Below, one piece after another: positions 44,926 to 56,840 of a DNA stretch of 64,000 bases (positions within the stretch are counted from its first letter, which is position 1; each line of letters opens with the position of its first letter). The translations under genes were made by a program, and so were the position numbers. The DNA lies in assembly GCF_003415675.1 (NCBI RefSeq), contig NZ_QFZK01000001.1:62001-126000 (forward strand), given 5' to 3'. The notes beneath the pieces were generated by a model. The model searched no databases. It saw only the letters and a list, made by a program, of their open reading frames with translations, and was not told the origin of the DNA. The DNA is from Rhodoferax lacus (GTDB lineage Bacteria; Pseudomonadota; Gammaproteobacteria; Burkholderiales; Burkholderiaceae_C).

Positions 44926-46350
44926 TCACTGCTTGGCAGCAGTCACGCGTTTGGCAACCGGCTTTTTGGTGGCAACCGGCACGGCTTTGAGACCTGGCTG
45001 GGCGACAACCTTGGCGCTTGCCTTCACTTCGACGGACTTGGGAGCCGCCGTCTTCACCACCACTTGCTTGGCAACCGCAGCAGACTGCGTGTTATGGCTC
45101 AGGATGAAGGCCTTGACCACCGGATACACATGCTCGCGCCAGCGGCGGCCCGAGAAGATGCCGTAGTGGCCCGCACCCTTGGCTTCAAAGTGGGTTTGCT
45201 GGCTCTTGGGCACGCCACTGCAGATGTCGTGCACGGCGCGCGTCTGTCCGGAACCGGAGATATCGTCGAGTTCGCCTTCCACCGACAGCAAGGCGGTGGT
45301 CTTGATGTCGCCAGGGCGCACGCGCTCGGGCTTGCCTGCGGGGTTCTTTACGTCCCAGGTGCCACTGACCAGACTGAAGTCCTGGAACACCACGCGGATG
45401 GTTTCCAGGTAATAGTCAGCGTCCATGTCCAGCACGGCGTTGTACTCGTCATAAAACTTGCGGTGGGCGTCGGTGCTGGCGTCATCACCCTTGATCAGGT
45501 CCTTGAAGTAATCGTAGTGGCTGCGGGCATGGTGGTCGGGGTTCATGGCGACAAATCCGGTGTGCTGCAGGAAGCCCGGATAGACGCGACGACCGGCTCC
45601 GGGGAAACTGCTGGGCACGCGGTAGATCACATTGTTCTCAAACCAGCTGTGGCTCTTGTTCATGGCCAGGTTGTTGACGGCGGTGGGCGATTTGCGCGCG
45701 TCGATGGGGCCGCCCATCATGGTCATGGTCAAGGGGGTCTTCTCGCCGCGGCTGGCCATCAGGGAGACTGCAGCCAGCACAGGCACCGTGGGCTGGCAGA
45801 CGCTCATCACATGGCAGTTGCCATAGATGCCCTGCACGTGGCGGATGAAGTCCTGCACATAGTTGACGTAGTCATCCAGGTGGAACTCGCCTTCGCTCAT
45901 GGGGATCAGGCGGGCGTTTTTCCAGTCGGTGATGTAGACCTTGTGGTCTTTCAGCATGGTCTTGACCGTATCGCGCAGCAGGGTCGAGTAGTGGCCAGAC
46001 AGAGGGGCCACGATCAGCACTGCAGGCTGGCCCTTGATCTTTGCCAGTGTTTCCGTGTCGTCGCTGAAGCGCTTGAAGCGGCGCAGCTCACAGAACGGCT
46101 TGGTGATCTCAATGCGCTCATGAATGGCCACATCCACGCCATCCACATCAATGGTGCGCAGGCCGAATTCGGGCTTCTCGTAATCCTTGCCCAGGCGGTG
46201 CATCAGTTCGTAGGTGGCAGACAGACGCTGCGAAAACGGGCTCTGACCGGCCAGTGAGAGCGGGTTGGAGTAAACCTTGGCGGCGGCCTGGGCCAGATCC
46301 GCAAAAGGTTCCATCAGGGAGCGTTGGGTTTCATAAAGCTGGTACAGCAT
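44926..46350 (-). CDS. phaZ: Intracellular polyhydroxyalkanoate depolymerase
   Basis: A 474-residue PhaZ1-type depolymerase that degrades storage PHB granules. The alpha/beta-hydrolase core has the active-site nucleophile Cys185 in [14 protein letters not shown], as in Cupriavidus PhaZa1 where cysteine replaces the serine of lipases; the oxyanion/strand segments ([18 protein letters not shown]), [10 protein letters not shown] and the C-terminal His in [14 protein letters not shown] complete the picture. Residues about 425-474 form a Lys/Ala/Val-rich low-complexity tail ([16 protein letters not shown]) absent from the catalytic fold. It is the last gene of a minus-strand row, about 15 bases from rsxB. 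Confidence 0.93.
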   Translation of the reverse strand: MLYQLYETQRSLMEPFADLAQAAAKVYSNPLSLAGQSPFSQRLSATYELMHRLGKDYEKPEFGLRTIDVDGVDVAIHERIEITKPFCELRRFKRFSDDTETLAKIKGQPAVLIVAPLSGHYSTLLRDTVKTMLKDHKVYITDWKNARLIPMSEGEFHLDDYVNYVQDFIRHVQGIYGNCHVMSVCQPTVPVLAAVSLMASRGEKTPLTMTMMGGPIDARKSPTAVNNLAMNKSHSWFENNVIYRVPSSFPGAGRRVYPGFLQHTGFVAMNPDHHARSHYDYFKDLIKGDDASTDAHRKFYDEYNAVLDMDADYYLETIRVVFQDFSLVSGTWDVKNPAGKPERVRPGDIKTTALLSVEGELDDISGSGQTRAVHDICSGVPKSQQTHFEAKGAGHYGIFSGRRWREHVYPVVKAFILSHNTQSAAVAKQVVVKTAAPKSVEVKASAKVVAQPGLKAVPVATKKPVAKRVTAAKQ

Positions 46351-46373
46351 GGATCACTCTCTTTGTAAAATGG

Positions 46374-46382
46374 TGCAGTGCA
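46374..46382. promoter_or_regulatory. TGCAGTGCA palindrome at the phaZ promoter, possible PhaR-type site
   Basis: TGCA-G-TGCA lies 24 bases before the phaZ ATG, next to a TATATT -10 (46382-46387 read on the minus strand). PHB regulators recognise TGC/GCA-rich palindromes, so control by a PhaR-like repressor is possible but unproven. Confidence 0.3.
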
Positions 46383-46402
46383 ATATAACAGTTTGATTCA
46401 AG

Positions 46403-47749
46403 CTAAAGTGGGTCGCTTGCTCTAAGTATGCCGCGCAGGGCATTGCGGCTGTGCGTGCCAAAGTTTGCCATTGTTTCAGCTAGGGCAGCGTCGAGCCGGT
46501 TTCGCTCGGGACTATCGCGTTTGATGAGTTCCGACAAAAGGTTGCTTCCTGTTTCCCGGGCAGCAAGGTCAAAGCCCGCGTCGGCGGCAAAAGCCGCTGG
46601 CAAGGCCGCAGTCAGGGTTTGAGCCAGTGCGAGTGCGGCACGACTAGATTGCAGACTAACTACATCCCGCATGTAGCGCTCACTCCAGTCCGTGTAGCCC
46701 CGGTCTTTGTCTGTATTGCGCAGTGCCTTCTCCAATGCGGTTTCCTGCTTGTTGGCCGCCGCGCGCAGCAGCAACTCGCTCTGGTATTTTTCCACAACCA
46801 GGCAGCGATTGGAGCGTAGCTGGACCAGTTCGTCTTTCATGCCTGGCAGACCGACAAGAGCCAGTGCCTGGGCACTGAGCAGCTTGGTATTCGGCTCTCC
46901 GGGCACCAGGGCGGCCCGCAAAGGTTGTGTCAGGTCTTGCAGGTAGTGCAGTGACAGCCCGGCAAAGCGCCAGCCCCAATAGGCGTGCCCTGTTCGGAAA
47001 GCCAAGGCGGCCAGCGTAGAGAATTGGTGAAAGCGCAGCAGTATCAGGTTGCGCCGGACGGTCGGGATGCCCAGCTTCACCAGCCGGCTCTCGTGCATAA
47101 AGCCTGAATGGAAAGGGATGTGGGAATCCTGGGCGACGGCGGGGTTGCCGTAAGGCTGGGGGCCAAAACCGTAGACGCGGCCCCAGTCTGATGGACTGTC
47201 TTCAAACAGATGGATGTCCAACCCCAGGTCGGGTTCGCCTGTGGCGGTTGCAAGCACGGTCAGCGCCGCAACCAGTTCGCCCGACTTTAGCGCCCCATAT
47301 CTGTAGCCGGATCCTGTGGCCTCGGTCTGGGTGCTGACTGCTGCAGAAGGCAGGCGTGTTCCCGATGTGGGGTTCCAGGGGTCGCTTTGGGTGTACAGCG
47401 CAAAGCGGCTGTCGGGTGCCACGCGCAGGGCCCGCAAGAAGGCCAGTCTGCGGGACTCATCTGACCGGCCGGGGTCGGCCTTGAAGGCGAGTTCTGCCGG
47501 GCGCGCCGGATACTTTTCGATGCTGGTCAAACCCCAAGCCTCCTGGCTGGCCAGCAAGGCTTCCAGGGTGTATTCCTCGGCACGTAAAAAAGCTTCCAGT
47601 GGCTCGACGGTGACGCTGGGCGCACTGGCCACCTCGGGCATGTTCTCAAAGGCCCGGTAGCTGGCCAGGCTGTGATTTTCCCAAGCCATGGCCTGCATGG
47701 TTGCCAGCCCTGCCAGCAGCAGGACCACGGAATGGAAAAATCGCGTCAA
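46403..47749 (-). CDS. Secreted zinc phospholipase C/P1-nuclease-like protein
   Basis: A 448-residue exported protein. The signal peptide (1-22) ends AMA so that the mature chain begins with Trp23 (WENHSLASYR), as in zinc-dependent phospholipase C and P1 nuclease, where the N-terminal Trp amino group binds zinc. Further on, GHAYWGWRFAGLSLHYLQDLTQPLRA places His268 and Asp272 in the family HxxxD motif; the histidine expected six residues on is Arg278. Other histidines in DSHIPFHSGFMHES may also bind zinc. The fold is otherwise predicted all-helical. It lies seven bases from the aminotransferase gene downstream on the same strand. Substrate (phospholipid, nucleic acid or neither) is open. Confidence 0.6.
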   Translation of the reverse strand: MTRFFHSVVLLLAGLATMQAMAWENHSLASYRAFENMPEVASAPSVTVEPLEAFLRAEEYTLEALLASQEAWGLTSIEKYPARPAELAFKADPGRSDESRRLAFLRALRVAPDSRFALYTQSDPWNPTSGTRLPSAAVSTQTEATGSGYRYGALKSGELVAALTVLATATGEPDLGLDIHLFEDSPSDWGRVYGFGPQPYGNPAVAQDSHIPFHSGFMHESRLVKLGIPTVRRNLILLRFHQFSTLAALAFRTGHAYWGWRFAGLSLHYLQDLTQPLRAALVPGEPNTKLLSAQALALVGLPGMKDELVQLRSNRCLVVEKYQSELLLRAAANKQETALEKALRNTDKDRGYTDWSERYMRDVVSLQSSRAALALAQTLTAALPAAFAADAGFDLAARETGSNLLSELIKRDSPERNRLDAALAETMANFGTHSRNALRGILRASDPL

Positions 47750-47756
47750 GGCAGCC

Positions 47757-48953
47757 TTACATCACTTTGGCGATGCAAGCGCAGACGTAGTCGATGTTTT
47801 TGCTGTTGAGCGCGGCAACGCACATGCGGCCGGTGTCGGTGCCGTACACACCAAACTCATTGCGCAGGCGCACCATCTGGTCCTTGGAGAGGCCTGAGTA
47901 GCTGAACATGCCGATCTGGGTGGTGATGAAGGACATGTCCTGCTGCACACCCGCGGCCTTCAGGCCGTCCACCAGCTTCTGGCGCATGGCCTTGATGCGC
48001 ACGCGCATCTCGCCCAGTTCCTTTTCCCACAGGGCGCGCAGCTCGGGGTTGTTCAGCACGGCGGCCACCACGGCGCCACCATGGGTGGGCGGGTTGGAGT
48101 AGTTGGTGCGGATCACGATTTTCAGCTGGCTCAGCACGCGGCTGGCTTCTTCCTTGTCGGAGCACAAGACGGAGAGGCCACCCACACGTTCGCCGTAAAG
48201 GCTGAAGCTCTTGGAGAATGAGGTCGATACAAAGAAGTTCAGGCCAGCGGCCACAAACTTGCCGATCACCGCGCCGTCTTCCTGGATGCCGTAGCCAAAG
48301 CCCTGGTAAGCCATGTCCAGGAAGGGGGTGAGTTCTTTGGCTTTCACCACGGCAATCACCTGGTCCCACTGGGCGGGGCTGATGTCATAGCCGGTCGGGT
48401 TGTGGCAGCAGGCGTGCAGCACGATGATGGTGCCAGCAGCTGCGGCATTCAGGCTGGCCAGCATTGCATCAAAATTGACGCCGCGCTTGGCTGCGTCGTA
48501 GTAGGCGTAGGTATCGACCACAAAGCCCGCGTTGGTGAACAGGGCGCGGTGGTTTTCCCAGCTGGGGTCGGAAATCAGCACCTTGGCATTGGGGTTCAGG
48601 TGCTTCAAAAAGTCGGCACCAATCTTCAATCCGCCGGTGCCGCCAATGGCTTGCACGGTGGCCACGCGGCCAGAGCTTACCGGCTCGCTGTCGGCACCAA
48701 ACACCAGGGTCTTGACGGCCGCGTCATAGGCGGCAATGCCGTCGATGGGCAGGTAGCCGCGGGCGGTGGGCTTGTCCATCATGGTCTTTTCGGTAGCCTG
48801 GACGCATTGCAGCAGGGGCAGCTTGCCGTTGTCGTCGAAATACACACCCACACCGAGGTTGACCTTGTTGGGGTTGGTGTCGGCGTTGAACTGTTCGTTC
48901 AGACCCAGGATGGGGTCGCGGGGGGCCATTTCGACGGCGGAGAAGAGAGACAT
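47757..48953 (-). CDS. Aromatic amino acid/aspartate aminotransferase
   Basis: A 398-residue class I PLP aminotransferase of the AspC/TyrB group. Seen: substrate-arginine region and opening ILGLNEQFNAD, NLGVGVYFDDNGK, GGTGGLKIGADF, HACCHNPTGYDIS, AYQGFGYG, the PLP-lysine motif STSFSKSFSLYGERVG, and the late arginine in TDTGRMCVAAL. Broad amino-group transfer between aspartate or aromatic acids and 2-oxoglutarate is expected. It starts at 48953 and is divergent from uvrB across 158 bases. TyrB versus AspC cannot be decided from sequence alone. Confidence 0.93.
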   Translation of the reverse strand: MSLFSAVEMAPRDPILGLNEQFNADTNPNKVNLGVGVYFDDNGKLPLLQCVQATEKTMMDKPTARGYLPIDGIAAYDAAVKTLVFGADSEPVSSGRVATVQAIGGTGGLKIGADFLKHLNPNAKVLISDPSWENHRALFTNAGFVVDTYAYYDAAKRGVNFDAMLASLNAAAAGTIIVLHACCHNPTGYDISPAQWDQVIAVVKAKELTPFLDMAYQGFGYGIQEDGAVIGKFVAAGLNFFVSTSFSKSFSLYGERVGGLSVLCSDKEEASRVLSQLKIVIRTNYSNPPTHGGAVVAAVLNNPELRALWEKELGEMRVRIKAMRQKLVDGLKAAGVQQDMSFITTQIGMFSYSGLSKDQMVRLRNEFGVYGTDTGRMCVAALNSKNIDYVCACIAKVM

Positions 48954-49065
48954 GGACAGAACCTGTGGAGGAGTTAGGGAATACCCCGGATTTTACTTGC
49001 GTCTGGCCTTGACACATTTGGCCTTGAATTGGCGGGACTTGTAGGGATGGGCAACGCCGCCAGTG

Positions 49066-49081
49066 CTGAGCTGGTCTACAG
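49066..49081 (+). promoter_or_regulatory. Candidate LexA box upstream of uvrB
   Basis: CTG-N10-CAG spacing is met by CTGAGCTGGTCTACAG, 30 bases before the uvrB ATG. The flanks are not A+T-rich as in strong boxes, so it is a weak match. Confidence 0.35.
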
Positions 49082-49111
49082 TGCGTGTTTTGCCCTTGCG
49101 GATTTTTCGCC

Positions 49112-51247
49112 ATGCCTGTTTCCAAGTCCGTTGCCCCTGTCGCTGCAGTTGCCGAGTCCGCAGACGCGGAACGTACCGGCACCTTTGTGCGCTACCCCGA
49201 TTCGCCCTTTGAGCTGTACCAGCCGTACCCTCCAGCGGGCGACCAGCCCGAGGCCATCCGCCAGCTGGTGGAAGGCGTGAACGACGGCGAGGTGTTCCAG
49301 ACGCTATTGGGCGTCACCGGCTCCGGCAAGACCTTCACCATGGCCAATGTCATCGCCCAGCTGGGCCGACCGGCCATTGTGTTTGCACCCAACAAGACCC
49401 TGGCTGCGCAGCTCTACAGCGAGTTCCGCGAGTTCTTCCCCAAGAACGCGGTCGAGTACTTCGTCAGCTACTACGACTACTACCAGCCCGAAGCCTATGT
49501 GCCCCAGCGCGACCTGTTCATCGAGAAGGACTCTGCCATCAACGAGCACATCGAGCAGATGCGCCTCTCTTGCACCAAGAGCGTGATGGAGAGGCGCGAT
49601 GTGGTGATCGTGGCCACGGTATCGGCCATCTACGGCATCGGCCAGCCCGAGGCGTACCACAAGATGATCATGACGCTGCGCGTGGGCGACAAGCTGGGCC
49701 AACGCGACATGATCAGCCAGCTGGTGCGCATGCAGTACCAGCGCAATGACATCGACTTTTCGCGCGGAGCTTTTCGCGTGCGCGGCGACACCATCGACAT
49801 CTTCCCGGCCGAGCACTCGGAGATGGCCATCCGCGTGGAGCTGTTTGATGACGAGATCGAAAGCCTGCAGCTGTTTGACCCGCTCACCGGCCGCATACGC
49901 CAGAAAATCCCGCGCTTTACCGTCTACCCCAGCAGCCACTACGTGACCCCGCGCGAGCAGGTGCTGGCCGCTGTGGAAACCATCAAGCTGGAGCTGGCGG
50001 ATCGCCTCAAGGAATTTCTGTCCATGGGCAAGTTGGTGGAGGCGCAGCGCCTGGAGCAGCGCACCCGGTTTGATCTGGAAATGCTCAGCGAGGTGGGGCA
50101 CTGCAAGGGCATCGAGAACTACTCGCGCCACCTGAGCGCCGCCTTGCCAGGCGAGCCCCCCGCCACCCTGACCGACTATCTACCCAAGGACGCGGTGATG
50201 TTCCTGGACGAGAGCCATGTGCTCATAGGCCAGTTTGGCGGCATGTACAACGGCGACAGGGCGCGCAAGACCACGCTGGTGGAATATGGCTTTCGCCTGC
50301 CCAGCGCGCTGGACAACCGGCCGCTGAAGTTCGATGAGTTCGAAGCCCGCATGCGCCAGGCCATCTTTGTCTCGGCCACCCCCGCGCAGTGGGAGAAGGA
50401 CCATGCCGGACAGGTGGTGGAGCAGGTGGTGCGCCCCACCGGCCTGGTGGACCCCGAGGTGGAGGTGCGCCCGGCGACCAGCCAAGTGGATGATGTGCTG
50501 CAGGAAATCCGCATCCGCGTTGAGAAGAACGAGCGCGTGCTCATCACCACGCTGACCAAGCGCATGGCCGAACAGCTCACCGACTACCTGAGCGACAACG
50601 GCGTCAAGGTGCGCTACCTGCACAGCGATGTGGACACGGTGGAGCGGGTGGAAATTCTGCGCGACCTGCGCCTGGGCACGTTTGATGTGCTGGTGGGCAT
50701 CAACCTCTTGCGCGAAGGCCTGGACATCCCCGAGGTCTCGCTGGTGGCCATTCTGGATGCGGACAAGGAGGGCTTTCTGCGCTCCGAGCGCTCGCTCATC
50801 CAGACCATAGGCCGTGCGGCCCGCAACCTGGAGGGCAGGGCGATTCTGTATGCCGACAAGATCACCGACTCCATGTCCCGCGCCATGGGCGAGACCGAGC
50901 GCCGCCGCGCCAAGCAGGTGGCCCACAACCTGGAGCGCGGCATCACGCCCCGGGCCATCGTCAAGAAGGTGCGCGACCTGATAGACGGTGTGTACAGCGA
51001 GAAGGCGGGCAAGGAAGCCGAGCGCCTGGAGCGCGACGCCGTGGCCCGCGCCCAGGTGGAAGATATGAGCGAAAAAGACGTGTCCCGTGAGATCAAGCGG
51101 CTGGAGAAGCTGATGATGGAACACGCACGCAACCTCGAATTCGAGAAGGCCGCCCGCGTGCGCGACCAGTTGCACATCCTCAAGGAACAGGCCTTTGGCG
51201 CGCCGGGTTCGGACAACCTGGCCATCCTGCCCATGCCTTCTAAATGA
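49112..51247 (+). CDS. uvrB: UvrABC excision nuclease subunit B
   Basis: A 711-residue DNA-damage verification helicase. Seen: Q-motif-like [15 protein letters not shown], Walker [30 protein letters not shown], the beta-hairpin [25 protein letters not shown]-like FLDESHV, motif [19 protein letters not shown] and [10 protein letters not shown], and the C-terminal UVR domain with coiled coil ([20 protein letters not shown]). A 9-codon upstream extension is out, because the ATG at 49112 fits the family N-terminus. It is about 40 residues longer than E. coli UvrB due to the N-terminal leader. Transcription is divergent from the aminotransferase. Confidence 0.97.
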   Translation: MPVSKSVAPVAAVAESADAERTGTFVRYPDSPFELYQPYPPAGDQPEAIRQLVEGVNDGEVFQTLLGVTGSGKTFTMANVIAQLGRPAIVFAPNKTLAAQLYSEFREFFPKNAVEYFVSYYDYYQPEAYVPQRDLFIEKDSAINEHIEQMRLSCTKSVMERRDVVIVATVSAIYGIGQPEAYHKMIMTLRVGDKLGQRDMISQLVRMQYQRNDIDFSRGAFRVRGDTIDIFPAEHSEMAIRVELFDDEIESLQLFDPLTGRIRQKIPRFTVYPSSHYVTPREQVLAAVETIKLELADRLKEFLSMGKLVEAQRLEQRTRFDLEMLSEVGHCKGIENYSRHLSAALPGEPPATLTDYLPKDAVMFLDESHVLIGQFGGMYNGDRARKTTLVEYGFRLPSALDNRPLKFDEFEARMRQAIFVSATPAQWEKDHAGQVVEQVVRPTGLVDPEVEVRPATSQVDDVLQEIRIRVEKNERVLITTLTKRMAEQLTDYLSDNGVKVRYLHSDVDTVERVEILRDLRLGTFDVLVGINLLREGLDIPEVSLVAILDADKEGFLRSERSLIQTIGRAARNLEGRAILYADKITDSMSRAMGETERRRAKQVAHNLERGITPRAIVKKVRDLIDGVYSEKAGKEAERLERDAVARAQVEDMSEKDVSREIKRLEKLMMEHARNLEFEKAARVRDQLHILKEQAFGAPGSDNLAILPMPSK

Positions 51248-51329
51248 GCACTGAATCAGTCTGACCCTTTGATTTGGTCGGGATTGCGACTGGACAGTCT
51301 AGTTACCCGAGCAGAACGCTTGGTTTCTT

Positions 51330-51357
51330 GCTATACTTGAGCCAGTTAGTCAACCAA
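51330..51357 (+). promoter_or_regulatory. IscR-type 1 box overlapping the isc promoter
   Basis: The core ATACTTGAGCCAGTTAGTCA continuing to 51357 matches the type 1 IscR site with half-sites TTGA and AGTCAA. It overlaps an extended -10, TGCTATACT (51329-51337), so bound IscR would block RNA polymerase: autorepression of the operon when clusters are plentiful. Confidence 0.6.
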
Positions 51358-51376
51358 ATGGACAAAGGAGTTCGCC

Positions 51377-51913
51377 ATGCGTCTCACTACAAAAGGCCGT
51401 TTCGCCGTTACCGCCATGATCGATCTGGGCCTGCGCCAGGCCGGTGGGCCTGTGACCCTGGCCGCCATCAGCCAGCGCCAGCAGATTTCGCTGTCTTACC
51501 TGGAGCAGCTGTTTGGCAAGCTGCGCCGCCATGAGCTGGTGGAATCCACCCGCGGCCCGGGTGGCGGCTACACCCTGGCACGCAAGGCCAGCGACATCAC
51601 CGTGGCCGACATCATCGTCTCGGTGGATGAACCGATTGACGCCACCCAGTGCGCAGGCAAGGAAAACTGCCTGGGCGAGGGCAACCGCTGCATGACCCAC
51701 GATTTGTGGGCCTCACTGAATACGCGCATGGTCGAGTTCCTGGACTCGGTCACCCTGCAGAAGCTGGTCGACGAGCAACTGGCCAAGGGCCTGCAGATCG
51801 AAGACAAGCCCAGCGTCAAGCGTGCCATCTCGGCCATGCCGGCCGTCAAGCCCATCCGCATCAATGCGCCGAACTCGGTTTTTGCCTTGGGCAATGCCTT
51901 CTCAAAGAGCTGA
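51377..51913 (+). CDS. iscR: Iron-sulphur cluster regulator IscR
   Basis: A 178-residue Rrf2-family repressor. The winged helix (1-80) contains [15 protein letters not shown] and [29 protein letters not shown]. The three cluster-binding cysteines are in [17 protein letters not shown] near residues 92-105, with the histidine that completes the [2Fe-2S] site. It represses isc when its cluster is loaded. It begins 20 bases past the predicted IscR box and precedes iscS by 57 bases. The protein is somewhat longer at the C-terminus than E. coli IscR. Confidence 0.96.
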   Translation: MRLTTKGRFAVTAMIDLGLRQAGGPVTLAAISQRQQISLSYLEQLFGKLRRHELVESTRGPGGGYTLARKASDITVADIIVSVDEPIDATQCAGKENCLGEGNRCMTHDLWASLNTRMVEFLDSVTLQKLVDEQLAKGLQIEDKPSVKRAISAMPAVKPIRINAPNSVFALGNAFSKS

Positions 51914-51970
51914 AACCGTTCAGTGCTTGCACTGAGCCTTCCCCTATTTACCGTTAGTACCGAGCGATTC

Positions 51971-53191
51971 ATGGACACCACGCCCCACTTCCCCATCTAC
52001 ATGGATTACAGCGCCACCAACCCCTGCGACGAGCGGGTGGTGGACGCCATGGTTCCCTGGTTGCGCAACCATTTTGGCAACCCCGCTTCCCGCAGCCACG
52101 CCTGGGGCTGGGAGGCCGAAGCCGCTGTCGAAAAAGCCCGCGAGCAGGTGGCAGCCCTGATCGGTGCCGACCCGCGTGAAATCGTCTGGACCTCAGGCGC
52201 CACCGAGTCCAACAACCTGGCCCTCAAGGGCGCTGCGCACTTCTACAAGACCCGCGGCAAGCACATCATCACCGTCAAGACCGAACACAAGGCCGTGCTG
52301 GACACCTGCCGCGAGTTGGAGCGCCAGGGCTTTGAGGTGACCTACCTGGACGTGCAAAGCGACGGCCTGGTGGACCTGGAAGCGTTTAAAGCGGCCATCC
52401 GCCCTGACACCATCCTGGCCAGCGTCATGTTTGTGAACAACGAGATTGGCGTCATCCAGGACATCGCTGCCCTGGGCACCATCTGCCGCGAGAAGGGCGT
52501 AATTTTCCATTCGGACGCAGCCCAAGCCACCGGCCGGGTTGACATCGACCTCACCACGCTGCCCGTGGACCTGATGAGCCTGACCTCGCACAAGACCTAT
52601 GGCCCCAAGGGCATCGGTGCCTTGTTTGTGCGCCGCAAGCCGCGCATCCGCCTGGAAGCGCAAATGCACGGTGGCGGCCACGAGCGCGGCATGCGTTCGG
52701 GCACGCTGCCCACGCACCAGATTGTGGGCATGGGCGAGGCCTACCGCATTGCCAAGGCGGAGATGCACGAGGAAAACACGCGCATCCGTGCCCTGCACGA
52801 CCGGATGCTCAATGGCCTCAAGGACGTGGAGCAGGTGTTCATCAACGGCCACACCGAAAAGCGTGTGCCGCACAACCTGAACATGAGCTTCAATTATGTG
52901 GAGGGCGAGTCCCTCATCATGGGTATCAAGGGCCTGGCGGTCAGCAGTGGTTCGGCCTGCACATCGGCAAGTCTGGAGCCCAGCTACGTGCTGCGCGCCC
53001 TGGGCCGCAGCGATGAGCTGGCGCACAGCAGCCTGCGCATGACGATTGGCCGCTGGACCACCGAAGCGGAAATCGACTACGCCGTGGACACCATCAAGAA
53101 GAACGTCGCCAAGCTGCGCGACCTGAGCCCTCTTTGGGATATGTACAAAGACGGCATCGACATAAGCACCATCCAATGGGCTGCTCACTAA
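51971..53191 (+). CDS. iscS: Cysteine desulfurase IscS
   Basis: A 406-residue PLP enzyme that releases sulphur from cysteine as a persulphide for cluster assembly and tRNA thiolation. Seen: [50 protein letters not shown]-lysine in [14 protein letters not shown], and the persulphide cysteine in [17 protein letters not shown]. Group I desulfurase (long loop). The ATG at 51971 gives normal length. Between it and iscU is a 142-base gap with a large palindrome. Confidence 0.97.
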   Translation: MDTTPHFPIYMDYSATNPCDERVVDAMVPWLRNHFGNPASRSHAWGWEAEAAVEKAREQVAALIGADPREIVWTSGATESNNLALKGAAHFYKTRGKHIITVKTEHKAVLDTCRELERQGFEVTYLDVQSDGLVDLEAFKAAIRPDTILASVMFVNNEIGVIQDIAALGTICREKGVIFHSDAAQATGRVDIDLTTLPVDLMSLTSHKTYGPKGIGALFVRRKPRIRLEAQMHGGGHERGMRSGTLPTHQIVGMGEAYRIAKAEMHEENTRIRALHDRMLNGLKDVEQVFINGHTEKRVPHNLNMSFNYVEGESLIMGIKGLAVSSGSACTSASLEPSYVLRALGRSDELAHSSLRMTIGRWTTEAEIDYAVDTIKKNVAKLRDLSPLWDMYKDGIDISTIQWAAH

Positions 53192-53202
53192 CCGCGTCGT
53201 CA

Positions 53203-53282
53203 AAATGACCCATGGCTTTGTCGCCCTTGCTTGTCGTGCTAAACGCACTGCCTTCGCAAGCGCTTCGCGCCCTGGGCCATTT
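53203..53282. repeat. 80-base nested palindrome between iscS and iscU
   Basis: AAATGACCCATGGC (53203-53216) pairs with GCCCTGGGCCATTT (53269-53282) at 12 of 14 positions. Inside, CTTGC pairs with GCAAG and GTGC-taaac-GCAC closes the tip. It could be an mRNA processing or stabilising structure within the operon, or a dispersed intergenic repeat. Confidence 0.55.
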
Positions 53283-53333
53283 GTGACTTAGCGGATACGT
53301 TTCGAATTTTTGGAAGTTGAAGAGGTAAACAAA

Positions 53334-53720
53334 ATGGCTTACTCAGAAAAAGTTGTAGATCACTATGAAAACCCGCGCAACGTCGGCTCCTTTGACAAGA
53401 GCGACGAAGACGTAGGCACCGGCATGGTGGGTGCGCCCGCCTGCGGTGACGTGATGAAGCTGCAGATCAAGGTGAACCCCCTGACCGGCGTGATTGAAGA
53501 CGCACGTTTCAAGACCTATGGCTGCGGCTCGGCTATTGCGTCCAGTTCCCTGGTGACCGAGTGGGTCAAGGGCAAAACCCTGGACCAGGCAGCGGCCCTG
53601 AAGAACAGCGAAATCGCCGAAGAGCTGGCTCTGCCTCCCGTTAAGATTCACTGCTCCATCCTGGCAGAAGACGCTATTAAAGCGGCCGTGGACGACTACA
53701 AAAAGAAACATTTGAACTGA
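53334..53720 (+). CDS. iscU: Iron-sulphur scaffold protein IscU
   Basis: A 128-residue scaffold on which clusters are built. The three ligand cysteines are in [24 protein letters not shown] and [12 protein letters not shown], and the chaperone-recognition motif LPPVK, read by HscA, precedes the last one. The start at 53334 is supported by AGAGG 9 bases upstream. It is followed directly by iscA. Very high conservation with gammaproteobacterial IscU. Confidence 0.97.
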   Translation: MAYSEKVVDHYENPRNVGSFDKSDEDVGTGMVGAPACGDVMKLQIKVNPLTGVIEDARFKTYGCGSAIASSSLVTEWVKGKTLDQAAALKNSEIAEELALPPVKIHCSILAEDAIKAAVDDYKKKHLN

Positions 53721-53721
53721 T

Positions 53722-54045
53722 ATGGCCATCTCCTTGACCGAGGCCGCAGCACGCCACGTCACCCGTTACCTTGCCAAGCGTGGTAAGGGCGTGGGCGTGC
53801 GTCTGGGTGTCAAAACCACGGGCTGCTCCGGGCTGGCTTACCAGCTGGAATACGTGGACGAATTCGCCCCCGAAGACATGGTGTTTGAAGGCCATGGCGT
53901 CAAGGTGCTGGTGGACCCCAAGAGCCTGGCCTATATCGATGGCACCGAGCTCGACTTTGTGCGCGAGGGGTTGAACGAAGGCTTTCGCTTCAACAACCCC
54001 AATGAGCGGGACAAATGCGGCTGCGGTGAGTCGTTCCGCGTGTGA
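53722..54045 (+). CDS. iscA: A-type iron-sulphur carrier IscA
   Basis: A 107-residue A-type carrier delivering clusters or iron to targets. The three cysteines appear as [18 protein letters not shown] near residue 36 and CGCGESF at the C-terminus. The start is one base after the iscU stop, and the stop overlaps the hscB GTG. It carries the alternating beta-strand pattern of the family. Confidence 0.95.
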   Translation: MAISLTEAAARHVTRYLAKRGKGVGVRLGVKTTGCSGLAYQLEYVDEFAPEDMVFEGHGVKVLVDPKSLAYIDGTELDFVREGLNEGFRFNNPNERDKCGCGESFRV

Positions 54046-54557
54046 ACCTGCAGGACGATGACTTTGAACTGTTCGGGCTGGACCGGCAGTTCGAACAGGA
54101 CCGCGCCGCAGTGGATGCGCGCTGGAAAGACCTGCAACGCGAAGCCCACCCGGACAAGTTTGCAGCGCAGGGCGCAGCAGCACAGCGTGTTGCCATGCAA
54201 TGGTCGGTGCGCATCAATGAGGCCTACCAGCGCCTGAAAGACCCGATCAAACGGGCCGCCTATCTGTGTGAGTTGGCGGGTTTTCCCATCAACGCCCACA
54301 GCAACACCGCCATGCCTGCAGGTTTCCTGATGCAGCAGATGGAGTGGCGCGAGGCACTCGACGATGCACGGGGGCTGGAGCCGCTGGAAGAGCTGGCGGA
54401 AACCGTGCAACACAGCAAAGAGCAGATGCTGTACCACTGCGCAGTGCTGCTTGATGATCAACAGGACTACGCTGCCGCAGTCGGTCTGGTGCGGACTTTG
54501 ATGTTTATCGAAAAGTTCACCCAGGACCTGAACCGGCAGCTGGACCAATTCGCTTAG
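54042..54557 (+). CDS. hscB: Co-chaperone HscB (J-domain)
   Basis: A 171-residue J-protein that brings IscU to HscA. It starts with GTG at 54042, overlapping the iscA stop by four bases. The J-domain has helix II with the required HPDKF tripeptide ([11 protein letters not shown] near residue 35), and the C-terminal helical bundle (about 90-171) binds IscU. The N-terminus has no zinc-binding tetracysteine, as in bacterial HscB. Confidence 0.94.
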   Translation: MNLQDDDFELFGLDRQFEQDRAAVDARWKDLQREAHPDKFAAQGAAAQRVAMQWSVRINEAYQRLKDPIKRAAYLCELAGFPINAHSNTAMPAGFLMQQMEWREALDDARGLEPLEELAETVQHSKEQMLYHCAVLLDDQQDYAAAVGLVRTLMFIEKFTQDLNRQLDQFA

Positions 54558-54577
54558 CTATTTGGCACAAAGAGACG

Positions 54578-56434
<1,857 letters not shown>

Positions 56435-56443
56435 GTCACCACC

Positions 56444-56782
56444 ATGCCCATCATCAAAATCCTGCCGCACCCGGAATACTGTCCGCAGGGCCGCGACATC
56501 AACGCACCGGCTGGCACCTCGATCTGTGAAGCCTTGCTGGAAAACGGCATCAACATCGAGCACGCCTGCGACATGAGTTGCGCCTGCACCACCTGCCATG
56601 TGGTGGTGCGCGAGGGCTTCAACTCCCTCAACGAACTCGAAGAAACCGAAGAAGACCTGCTGGACCGTGCCTGGGGTCTGGAGCCCAATTCGCGCCTGAG
56701 CTGCCAGGCCATCCTGGCGCAAAAAGACCTGGTGGTGGAGATCCCCAAGTATTCCATCAACCACGCCAAAGAAAACCACTGA
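56444..56782 (+). CDS. fdx: Adrenodoxin-type [2Fe-2S] ferredoxin
   Basis: A 112-residue ferredoxin giving electrons during cluster assembly. Cluster cysteines: HACDMSCACTTCHVVV supplies three within the C-x5-C-x2-C frame, and the fourth is in RLSCQAIL near residue 87. The family helix NELEETEEDLLDRAWGL is present. It is the last isc gene; no iscX is seen, and the palindromic element follows within 60 bases. Confidence 0.95.
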   Translation: MPIIKILPHPEYCPQGRDINAPAGTSICEALLENGINIEHACDMSCACTTCHVVVREGFNSLNELEETEEDLLDRAWGLEPNSRLSCQAILAQKDLVVEIPKYSINHAKENH

Positions 56783-56840
56783 TTTATCTTTTTGCCTGAG
56801 CGTGGGTTGGGGTGCTTCTGTCGTGCCTGCGTGTGGGTGC

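Noticed and set aside
46391..46404. TTGAT-TCAA-GCTAA as a possible FNR box upstream of phaZ
   Set aside because: Only one half-site is good and the other has three mismatches, so it falls short of the four accepted boxes.
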